64,000 bases of DNA from Trogon surrucura (Eukaryota; Chordata; Aves; Trogoniformes; Trogonidae): assembly GCA_020746105.1 (NCBI GenBank), contig JAJGST010000022.1:372001-436000 (forward strand), written 5' to 3'. A program made the translations under genes and the position numbers. This document shows, piece after piece, positions 56,126 through 64,000 of the stretch. Positions within the stretch are counted from its first letter, which is position 1, and each line of letters starts with the position of its first letter. The notes beneath the pieces were generated by a model that was given only the letters and a program-made list of their open reading frames with translations, did no database searches and was not told the DNA's origin.

Positions 56126-56355
56126 GTAGGTACACTCAAACAACTTGCACCTAAAGTGTCAGAAAACACAGACATCTCACTGGATTACTGCTTGGCCTTG
56201 TGTGCTCAACAAGCAGCACACCCACACTGAGATAACAAAGGCCTGGGATTGATGCGGAAGCATCTCTCGCATTCCTGCCCTGCAAAGCAGTGAATGTGAG
56301 TCCTGGGAACTCAGGCAGAGCAGCAAGTAAAACATAACAAAGCAGTGGGATAAAT
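56126..56355 (+). repeat. LTR family F fragment inside the recent provirus
   Basis: Begins TGTAGGTACACTC and matches the starts of LTR F at 34317 and 38962 (minus) and the copy at 45330. Truncated at about 56355. Confidence 0.55.
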
Positions 56356-56579
56356 ACTACACATTTTTTTAGCAAACATATGATTTGGTTAAATCTCAAA
56401 ACATAATTTTCTGTGTTAAACTTGTGTTTAATAGAATTTGTTGTTGTGGGAAGTGTTTTGTTTTGTTCTTTTTCATTACAGTCAACGATCTCACCTGAAG
56501 TGCTGCCCAAGGGGTCTGAGGAACTGAAAAATACATCCTATGACTTTGATGGTGATCCAAAATACAAAAAAGGGGGAAT
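56356..56579 (+). other. 3' end of provirus: possible splice acceptor, short exon-like frame, polypurine tract
   Basis: A pyrimidine tract ending TTTTTCATTACAG (about 56469-56481) is followed by an open stretch of about 35 codons (LPKGSEELKNTSYDFDGDP), then AAAAAAGGGGGAAT before the LTR. It may be the end of env or a spliced small frame. Confidence 0.4.
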
Positions 56580-57021
56580 TGTGGATACCCTACATTTTAG
56601 TTAGCTGTGCTGGCAGTGCTGCTTGCAGAATTAAGACTTTCGTCCTTGAGCTCTTTCCTAAACAAGTGCATAACTCTTGCTTCCTAATTTTGAAAAGAGA
56701 CCCTGACCAGCCAAGTACAGCTCATGTTGAGAACTTGCCCGTGAGAATGAACAGATAAGGTGCTTCTTGTACACAAGATGTGCACGGGAGTGAACGGGAG
56801 AATATGATCAAAACAGACCTGGCAAAGTCTGTTTTCCCTGTGTGATAAGAGAGTGATTGAAGGAGTACATGAGCTAATAACAACCCTGGCTGTATAGTCT
56901 GATCTCTTGTTTGTAACCCAACAATAGTGCTTCGTGCTAGTAGGTATAAATATGTGTGCCTGCTTGCAATAAAGTGAATTCCGTTTTCCACCATCTCGGA
57001 GTTCGTGCGTGCTTCTCAACA
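56580..57021 (+). repeat. 3' LTR of the recent provirus
   Basis: 442 bp, differing from the 5' LTR at about three bases near its first third. Confidence 0.92.
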
Positions 57022-57027
57022 AGAATA

Positions 57028-58016
57028 GACCAAGCCCCCCTCGCTATAACCTCCCTTCAGGTAGTTGTAGAGAGCGATGAGGTCTCCCCTCAGCCTCCTC
57101 TTCTCCAGGCTAAACAGACCCAGATCCCTCAGCCTTTCCTCATACAACTTATGTTCTAAGCCCTTTACCAGCTTGGCAGCCACCTCTGTACCCTCTCCAG
57201 CACCTCAGTGTCCCTCTTGTAGTGAGGGGCCCAAAACTGGACACAGTACTCGAGGTGAGGCCTCACCAAAGCCGAGTACAGGGGCATGATCACCTCCCTG
57301 CTCCTGCTGACAACACCATTCCTGATCCAGGCCAGGATGCCATTGACCTTCTTGTCCCCCTGGGCACACTGCTGGCTCCTGTTCAGCCAGCTGTCCATCC
57401 ACACCCCCAGGTCCCTCTCTGCCTGGCAGCTCTCCAACCACTCCTCCCCAAGCCTGTAGCACTGCTGGGGGTTGTTGTGGTCAAGGTGCAGGACCCGGCA
57501 TTTGACCTTATTGAATTTCATTGAGTTGGCCTCGGCCCAGCGATCCAACCTGTCCAGATCCCTCTGGAGAGCCTCCCTACCCTCCAGCAGATTGACACTT
57601 CCACCCAGCTTGGTATCATCAGTAAACTTGCTGAGGGTGCACTCCATCCCCTCGTCCAAATCATTGATAAAGATGTTAAACAGGAGTAGCCCCAGCGCTG
57701 AGCCCTGGGGGACACCACCTGTGACCGGTCGCCAACTGGATTTAACTCCATTGACCACAACTCCTTGGACTCGGCCATCCAGCCAGTTTTTCACCCAGCG
57801 AAGCGTGTGCCCGTCCAAGCCAGGAGCAGTCAGTTTCTCTAGGAGAATGCTGTGGGCAACAGCGTCAAATGCCTTACTGAAGTCAAGGTAGACAACATCC
57901 ACAGCCTTTCCTTCATCCAACCAGCAGGTCACCCAGTCATAGAAGGAGATCAGGTTTGTTAAACAGGACCTGCCCTTCACAAACCCATGCTGACTGGGCC
58001 TGATCACCTGGTTGAC
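57028..58016 (-). mobile_element. CR1 LINE RT, continuing beyond the provirus
   Basis: The open minus frame 57165-58007 runs 280 residues: [33 protein letters not shown] (motif A), [20 protein letters not shown] (motif B), [10 protein letters not shown] (motif C, with Thr for Ala). It is 5'-truncated near 58016. Confidence 0.92.
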
Positions 58017-58592
58017 TCATATGGTGAGTCGGTATAACTACTTGCTTGTTTTTACCTTGTTTTGCTTCTTGTGTTAGGGCTATGAGTTCTGCTCCTTGTG
58101 CACTGCTTTTTGCTGGTAAAGCCCCTGATTCTTGCACTCTGTCATCCACTATTGCATATCCAGTCACGTGTTTCCCATCCTGGTAATACAGGGTTCCATC
58201 CACATATAAAGATAAATCAGGGCTTAACATGGGTTTGTCTTTTAAATCCTCTTGCGGTTTACTGTTAGTCATAATGATTTTCTCACAGTCATGGTGTAGG
58301 GTATAATCCTCTGGCAATGTCAAGAGCATAGCAGGTTTTAAGGTATTATAATAGGTTAAAAATGGTATTATCTGCCATCAGTAAAATAAGCTCATACCCG
58401 TGAGTATGTTGTGGTGATAGGGTCTGAGTTGCATATTGTTTTAATAATATTTCCACCTCGTGTGGCACAAATACATACAGTTGGTGGCCTAAAATCAAAG
58501 GATGGCTCCTTCCTATCATCTCAGCTGCTGTCGCTATTGCTCTAATACATTGAGGAGTACCATTTACAACAGGATCTAACTCTCTTTGAAGT
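58017..58592 (-). pseudogene. pol: ERV1-like pol: RT connection and RNase H
   Basis: Minus-strand frames show a connection domain (DPVVNGTPQCIRAIATAAEM, VPHEVEILLKQYA). The RNase H follows with its first catalytic Asp (LSLYVDGTLY) and Glu region (AQGAELIALTQ), typical of gammaretrovirus-like elements. One frameshift or stop lies near 58330. It is cut at both ends, on the right by a plus-strand ERV fragment. Confidence 0.68.
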
Positions 58593-59137
58593 GACTCGAA
58601 AGAAAAACAAATTTCAATGGGGCCCTGAACAACAACAGACCTTTGAACAAATCAAACAAGAGATTGTACAGGCAGTAGCTCTTAGGCCAATCCGAACAGG
58701 GCAAGATATTAAAAATCTGCTCTACACCGCAGCTGGGGACAATGGTCCTGCCTGGAGCCTCTGGCAGAGGGCACCAGGAGAAACTCGAGGTCAGCTCCTA
58801 AGATACTGGAGTCGACGATACAAAGGCTCCGAGGCCAACTACAGTCCAATTGAAAAAAAGAAATATTGGAGTTAGAGCTGCTTCAGAAGTGACTGGTACT
58901 GAAGCACAGCTCCTCCTGGCATCACGATTACCAGTCCTAGGCTGGATGTTCAAGGGTCAGGTTCCTTCCACACATCATGCCACCGATGCTTCATGGAGTA
59001 AATGGGTCGCATTAATCACACGGCAAGTTTGAATATATGACTTCACAATCATACTGGAATCTTAGAAGTGATCACAGATTGGCCAGAAGATAAAGACTTC
59101 GGAATGCCACTAGAAGAGGTGGCGACGTGTGCTGAAG
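58593..59137 (+). pseudogene. pol: ERV-L-like pol: RT connection fragment
   Basis: Plus frame with FQWGPEQQQTFEQIKQEI, then WSLWQRAPGETRGQL and YWSRRYKGSEANYSPIEK; a frameshift follows, then GTEAQLLLASRLPVLGWMF and STHHATDASWSKW. The arrangement is like ERV-L (class III) elements; I cannot confirm the family without a search. Confidence 0.6.
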
Positions 59138-59246
59138 AATCATAGAATCATAGAATGTTCAGGGTTGGAAGGGACCTCTAGAGATCATCTAGTCCAACCC
59201 CCCTGCAAGGTAGAATCACCTACGGCAGGCCACACAGGAACGCATC
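59138..59246 (-). mobile_element. CR1 3' end, outermost of three stacked tails
   Basis: GAATCATAGAATCATAGAATG followed by the CR1 3'UTR core (GGTTGGAAGGGACCTC). It is broken by the next tail after ACAGGAACGCA. Confidence 0.85.
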
Positions 59247-59473
59247 ACAGAATCACAGAATATCAGGGGGTGGAAGGGACCTCAAAAGATCATCTAGCCC
59301 AGCCCCCCCTGCCAGAGCAGGATCACGTAGAGTAGATCGCACAGGAACGCGTCCAGGCAGGTTTTGAATGTCTCCAGAGAAGGAGACTCCACAACCTCCC
59401 CGGGCAGCCTGTGCCAGGGCTCTGTCACACTTACCGTGAAAAAGTTGTTCCTAATGTTTTTGTGGAACCTCCT
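59247..59473 (-). mobile_element. CR1 3' end, second of the stack
   Basis: Starts TCACAGAATCACAGAATATC and extends into coding sequence ([10 protein letters not shown]-like) until ACCTCCTA, where the third tail begins. Confidence 0.85.
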
Positions 59474-61915
59474 ATCACAGAATCACAGAATCACAGAATG
59501 TTAGAGGTTGGAAGGGACCTCGAAAGATCATCTAGTCCAGCCCCCCGCCAGAGCAGGATCACCTACAGCAGGTCACACAGGAACGCGTCCAGGTGGGTCT
59601 CCAGAGAAGGTGATTCCACAAACTCCCTGGGCAGCCTGTTCTAGGGCTCTGTTACCCTCGCAGGGAAAAAGTTTTTTCTAATACTTTTATGGAACCTCCT
59701 ACGTTCCAACTTGCACCCATTGCCCCTTGTCCTATCATTGGACATCACTGAGAAGAGCCTGGCTCCGTCCTCCTGACACTTCCCCTTGACATATTTATAA
59801 ACATTAATGAGGTCACCCCTCAGCCTCCTCTTCTCCAAGCTAAAGAGACCCAGCTCCTTCAGCCCTTCCTCATAAGGGAGATGCTCCACTCCCTCCATCA
59901 TCTCTGTGGCTCTGCGCTGGACTCTCTCCAGCAGCTCCCTGTCTCTCTTGAGCTGAGGGGCCCAGGACTGGACACAATATTCCAGATGTGACCTCACCAG
60001 GGCAGAGCAGAGGGGCAGGAGGACCTCTCTCGACCTACTTGCTACTCCCCTTCTAACACACCCCAGGATACCATTGGCCTTCTTGGCCACGAGGGCACAG
60101 TGCTGGCTCACGGGCATCCTGCTGTCCACCAGAACCCCCAGGCCCCTTTCCCCTGCGCTGCTCTCCAGCAGGGCAGTCCCCAACCTATACTGGCACATGG
60201 GGTTATTCTTTCCCAAGTGCAAAACTCTACACTTGCCCTTGTTGAATTTCATAAGATTTCTCCCCGCCCAACTCTCCAGCCAGTCCAGGTCTCTCTGAAT
60301 GGCAGCACAGCCTTCTGGTGTGTCAACCACTCCTCCCAGTTTTGTGTCATCAGCAAACTTGCTGACAGTGCTCTCTAATCCCTCATCCAGGTCATTGATG
60401 AATATATTGAAAAGCACCGGCCCGAGGACTGACCCCTGAGGGACCCCACTAGACACAGGCCTCCAACTAGACTCTGCCCCATTGACCACAACTCTCTGAC
60501 TTCTTCCCTTCAACCAATTAGCGACCCAGCTCACTACTTGGTCATCCAGATAAGACTTCCCCAGTTTAGCTGTGAGGATGCTGTGGGAGACGGTGTCAAA
60601 GGCCTTGCTGATGTCCGGGTAGACGACATCCACTGCGTGTCCACCATCCATCCACCTGGTTATGTTTTCATAAAAGGCTCTCAGGTTGGTCAAACATGAC
60701 TTCCCCTTGGCAAAGCTATGCTGACTGCCCCTAATAACCTTCTTATCCTTGATATGCCCAAAGACAGCGACAAGGATAAGTTGTTCCATTGCCTTTCCAT
60801 GGATGGAGGTGAGGCTGACCGGTCTGTAGTTACTCGGGTCATCCTTCCTGCCCTTCTTGAAGACTGGAGTGACATTCACTTTCCTCCAGTCTTCAGGCAC
60901 CTCTCCTGTTACCCACGACTTACCAAAGATGATGGAGAGTGGCCTAGCAATGACTCCTGCCAGCTCCCTCAGCAGCCGTGGGTGCATCCCATCAGGACCC
61001 ATGGATTTATGAATGTTTAAACATTCAAACTGATCCTTAACCCAGTCCTCATCAACCAGGGCAAACTCCTTCTTTATCCTGACTTCCTCTGGGGCCTCAG
61101 GGCTCTGGGGCTCCTGAGGACAGTCTCCAACAGTGTAAACAGAGGCAAAGAAGGCATTCAGCAACTCTGCCTTCTTTCTGTCCTCTGTCTCCAGGGCACC
61201 CATCTCATTCACCACAGGGCCCACATTGCCTCTATTGTTAGTTTTATCTGCAATGTATTTGAAGAAGCCCTTTCTGTTGTCCTTGATCTCCCTTGCAAGG
61301 TTTAATTCCAAGGAGGCCTTAGCTTTCCTAATTGCCTCCCTACTTTCTCTGACAGCAGTCCTATACTCCAACCAAGTGGCCAGCCCTTCCTTCCACAATT
61401 TATATACCCTCCCCTTCCACCTGAGTCTGCCCAGCAGTTGCCTGGTTAACCATGCAGGTCTCCTGGATCCCTTTCTTGACTTCCTACCTGATGGGATGCA
61501 CTGATCCTGAGCCTGGAAGAAGTGGTCCCTGAATATTGTCCAACTTTCTTGGGCCCCTTTGCCTTCTAGTTCCCTGTCCCATGGGGTTTCCCCAGCAATG
61601 GCTTGAAAAGGCCAAAGTTGGCCCTGCTGAAGTCCAGGGTTGGGATCCTGCTAGGGATTCTGTTCCTACCGCACAGGATCCTGAACTCCACCATCTCATG
61701 GTCACTGCAGCCAAGGTTGCCCTCAACCTTCACTGCTTCAACCAGACCTTCCTTGTTGGTGAACACAAGGTCCAGCAGTGCTCCTCTCCTGGTTGGCTCA
61801 TCCACCATTTGCATCAAGAAGTTATCATCGATGCGCTGGAGGAAGCCCCTGGACTGAGGATGTCTGACTGTGTGGGACTTCCAGCAAATACCTGGGTAGT
61901 TGAAACCCCCCATCC
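59474..61915 (-). mobile_element. CR1 LINE with a 585-codon open frame
   Basis: The frame 59641-61398 is open from the post-endonuclease linker ([37 protein letters not shown]) through RT motifs ([26 protein letters not shown] motif [21 protein letters not shown] motif [11 protein letters not shown] motif C). It runs on to an early stop at ARVTEP, just short of the usual C-terminus. Upstream on the strand, 61484-61915 holds endonuclease sequence in other frames (EPTRRGALLDLVFTN, CSDHEMVEFRI). ORF1 is absent. Of the CR1 copies here this is the longest. Confidence 0.92.
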
Positions 61916-62250
61916 AGGCGGGTTTTGAATGTCTCCAGGGAAGGAGACTCCACAACCTCTCTGGGCAGCCTGTGCCAGGGCTCTGCCACCCTCACAGTGA
62001 AAAAGTTTTTTCTCATGTTGAGGTGGAACTTCCTATGTTCTCACTTAAACCCATTATTCCTTGTTCTTTTGCTGGGCATGACTGGAAAGAGATTGTCCCC
62101 TTCCTCTTGACACCCATCCCTCAGATATTTGTAGACGTTAATAAGGTCCCCTCTCAGCCATCTCCTTTCAAGGCTAAACAGCCCCTGTTCTCTCAGTCTC
62201 TCTTCATTGGAGAGGTGTTTAAAAAGCCTCACCTTATAATCAGTTACCAG
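61916..62250 (-). mobile_element. CR1 LINE 3' coding fragment, another subfamily
   Basis: Minus strand: [58 protein letters not shown]. It is joined to the endonuclease end of the previous element. Confidence 0.85.
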
Positions 62251-62279
62251 ACATGGTAACCTCCATCCTTTGTTGGATA

Positions 62280-62722
62280 AGGGGGGAAACATAGTGACGA
62301 AGGATGAGGAAAAGGCTGAGGTACATAACGCCTTCTTTGCCTCAGTCTTTAATAGCAAGACCAGTTGTTCTCTGGGTACCCAGTCCCCTGAGCTGAAAGA
62401 CAGGGATGGGGAGCAGAATGAAGCCCCATAATCCAAGGGGAAATGGTTAGCGACCTGCTGCTCCACTTAGACACACACAAGTTGAAGGAGCCAGATGGGA
62501 TCCACCCAAGGGTACTGGGGGAGCCGGCAGAAGTGCTCACCAAGCTGCTTTCCCTCATTTATCAGCAGTCCTGGTTAACCAGGGAGGTCCCAGTGGGCTG
62601 GAGGTTAGCAAATGTGACGCCCATCTGCAAGAAGGGCCAGACAGAGGATCTGGGGAACTACAGGCCTTTCAGTCTGACCTCGGTGCTGGGGAAGGTTATG
62701 GAGCAGATCATCTCGAGTGTCA
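62280..62722 (+). mobile_element. CR1 LINE RT N-terminal fragment, another subfamily
   Basis: TKDEEKAEVHNAFFASVF, then KEPDGIHPRVLGEPAEVLTK and YRPFSLTSVLGKVMEQI. It ends where the Tc1-like element begins. Confidence 0.85.
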
Positions 62723-63720
62723 TCATGTGACACGTACAGGACAGCCCATTCTTCCTGGCAGAACTGCTTTAGCTCTGCCATATTCTTTGGACGTCTCACG
62801 TGTAGGGCTCTCTTCCAGTCATTCCACAGCATCTCTGCTGGGCTGAGGTCTGAGCTTGGACTTGGCCACTCCAAAAGGCAGATTTTGTTTTTCTGAAGCC
62901 GTTCTGTTGTGGGCTTACTCCGGTCCTGTTGCATCACCCAACGTCCACAGAGTTTCAGCTGACATACAGACATTCTCACATTATCCTGAAGGATTTTTTG
63001 GTACACTTAGGAATTCCTCTTCCCCTCACTGACTGCAAGCTGGCCAGGCCCTGATGCAGCAAAGCAGGCCCAAATCATGATGTTTCCTCCACCACACTTT
63101 ACGGTTGGGATGATGTTTCCATGATGACATGCAGTGCCCTTTTTACGCCAGATGTAGTGCTGCATGTTCTTTCCAAATAGTTCAATCTTTGTCTCATCAG
63201 TCCACAAAACATTTTGCCAGTTTCACTGTGCAGTGTCAATGTGCTCTTTCGCAAACTTCAGGCGTGCAGCAATGTGCTGTGTAGGAAGCAGCGGCTTCCT
63301 TCATGGCGTCCTGCCACAGACACCCTGCTTGTGCAATGGTTTATGTACTGTAGACTCATGAACAGAGATGTGAGCCAGTTCCAATGATGTCTTCAGCTCT
63401 TTGGTTGCCACTCGGGGTTGTTTCTTTTCCTCACTGGTGAGTCTTTGTTGTGCTCTTGGGGTCATTTTGACAGGGCGTCCACTTCTTGGTAGAGTAGCCA
63501 GAGTCCCAAAGTGTCTCCATTTGTCGATCGTTTGCCTCACTGTAGACTGGGGAATTTCTAAGGTCTTTGAAAACACTTTGTAAGCCTTTCCAGCTTTATG
63601 TAAATCAACAATTCTTGATGGTAGATCCTCTGAAAGCTCTTTTTGAGGAGCCAGGGCTGACATAAGCATACATCTTGTGCAGAGCAAACTCAGAACATTT
63701 GAGTGGATTTTAAACAACGT
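62723..63720 (-). pseudogene. Tc1-like DNA transposase (decayed)
   Basis: One continuous minus-strand frame with three in-frame stops (63301-63303, 63223-63225, 63007-63009). The N-terminus holds the paired helix-turn-helix DNA-binding region (KELSEDLPSRIVDLHKAGKA, TLPRSGRPVKMTPRAQQRL). The DDE domain follows with WTDETKIELFG (first Asp), VMQQDRSKP (second Asp) and EWPSPSSDLSPAEMLWNDWK (third acidic residue region). The C-terminus is ARRPKNMAELKQFCQEEW-like. Length is near that of full Tc1 transposases. No terminal inverted repeats were found. The transposase is inactive. Confidence 0.88.
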
Positions 63721-63876
63721 TAATCAGCTGTTAACTGTGCCCTCAGGGTATAAGAAACCTTAGGGCTGAACAAAAGGCTTAAAAGGGTAAGTCTTTGTTA
63801 AAAGGCAAGTACTTAAAAGGCCTGTAAACTATTGTGTGCGTAGCTTTCTGAGAGTCTTTGGATTGTAGAGTCAACT
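63721..63876. other. Interval between the Tc1-like element and a CR1 ORF1 start
   Basis: No recognised feature. It may be CR1 5'UTR, given what follows. Confidence 0.3.
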
Positions 63877-64000
63877 ATGGTTGCCACCAGATCAAAGGTT
63901 GTTACAAAAACTGTGGGCACCCAGACAGAGGCCCCACGTAAGCATGTGGGTGTTCAGGCCTCGGGCTGCAGAGAGTGCAGGAGCCTGGCACTTGCCATGG
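63877..64000 (+). mobile_element. CR1 LINE ORF1, 5' end (runs off the window)
   Basis: ATG at 63877 opens a frame to the window end, with MVATRSKVVTKTVGTQTEAP and VGVQASGCRECRSLALAM. The C-x2-C pair and the surrounding residues resemble the N-terminus of CR1 ORF1. If right, a CR1 that retains its 5' end starts here. Confidence 0.5.

Larger units (their letters stand above)
52212..57021 (+). mobile_element. Recent ERVK-like provirus (4810 bp) with 6-bp target duplication
   Basis: LTRs of 442 bp each (52212-52653 and 56580-57021) differ at about three positions. AGAATA flanks both ends (52206-52211 and 57022-57027). It is inserted in a minus-strand CR1 that continues on both sides. It keeps gag matrix/capsid and integrase; protease and RT are absent, and env is reduced to fragments with LTR-like pieces inside. 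It is therefore defective and would have needed a helper. Confidence 0.93.

Noticed and set aside
59138-59640. Repeated CACAGAATCACAGAAT considered as a satellite or CRISPR-like array
   Set aside because: Each repeat is the known CR1 3' terminus followed by CR1 3'UTR sequence.
1-64000. tRNA, rRNA, CRISPR arrays, bacterial operons
   Set aside because: None seen. Splice sites, LINEs and ERVs identify vertebrate DNA.

Overview
This window looks like avian sex-chromosome DNA, most likely a female-specific W chromosome. Three things point there. Chicken-repeat-1 (CR1) LINE fragments lie on both strands almost throughout and carry the avian 3' tail with ATTCTATG repeats. Endogenous retroviruses (ERVs) are very dense. 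A multi-exon gene homologous to HINT1 sits in tandem copies with just the changes expected of HINTW, the W-linked, amplified, HIT-motif-degenerate relative of HINT1. The species cannot be told from the sequence.

Layout. Positions 1-29218 are a tandem array with a unit of about 14.96 kb. Base 1 corresponds to base 14962, and the offset drifts only between 14955 and 14963. Each unit holds one HINTW copy on the minus strand (3'UTR, exon 3, intron 2 of 812 bp, exon 2, intron 1 of 500 bp, exon 1, CpG-rich promoter with CCAAT boxes) plus about 11 kb of nested repeats. The repeats are CR1 pieces, two solo LTRs of 1.0 and 1.2 kb, and a 5'-truncated CR1 with an open 546-codon reverse-transcriptase frame. 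Copy 1 shows only exon 1 because its body lies left of the window. Copy 2 (13543-15382) is complete. Copy 3 keeps only its 3'UTR, exon 3 and part of intron 2; a deletion of about 3.4 kb then joins it to upstream flank at about 29219. The array ends at about 29652.

The HINTW copies look non-functional or radically changed. The normal ATG is GTG, exon 1 carries a one-base insertion in a C run, the third histidine of the HIT triad is arginine, and the normal stop is read through for 25 codons. All exon structure, splice sites and the poly(A) signal are kept. The lesions shared by copies predate or were spread by amplification or gene conversion.

From 29652 to 64000 there is no recognisable host gene, only layered transposons. 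They include head-to-head CR1s, a solo LTR containing a palindromic second LTR, fragments of ERV1-like (gammaretrovirus-like), ERV-L-like and ERVK-like (betaretrovirus-like) elements, and two ERVK-like proviruses. The first (39804-44889) keeps open gag and dUTPase-protease frames but has lost most of RT and env. The second (52212-57021) has near-identical LTRs and a 6-bp target duplication, keeps matrix, capsid and integrase, and lacks protease and RT. Further right are stacked CR1 3' ends, a CR1 with a 585-codon open frame, a decayed Tc1-like DNA transposase, and the start of another CR1 ORF1 running off the right edge.

Many insertion boundaries could be read to the base from TG...CA ends and 5-6 bp target-site duplications, so the order of insertion can be reconstructed.
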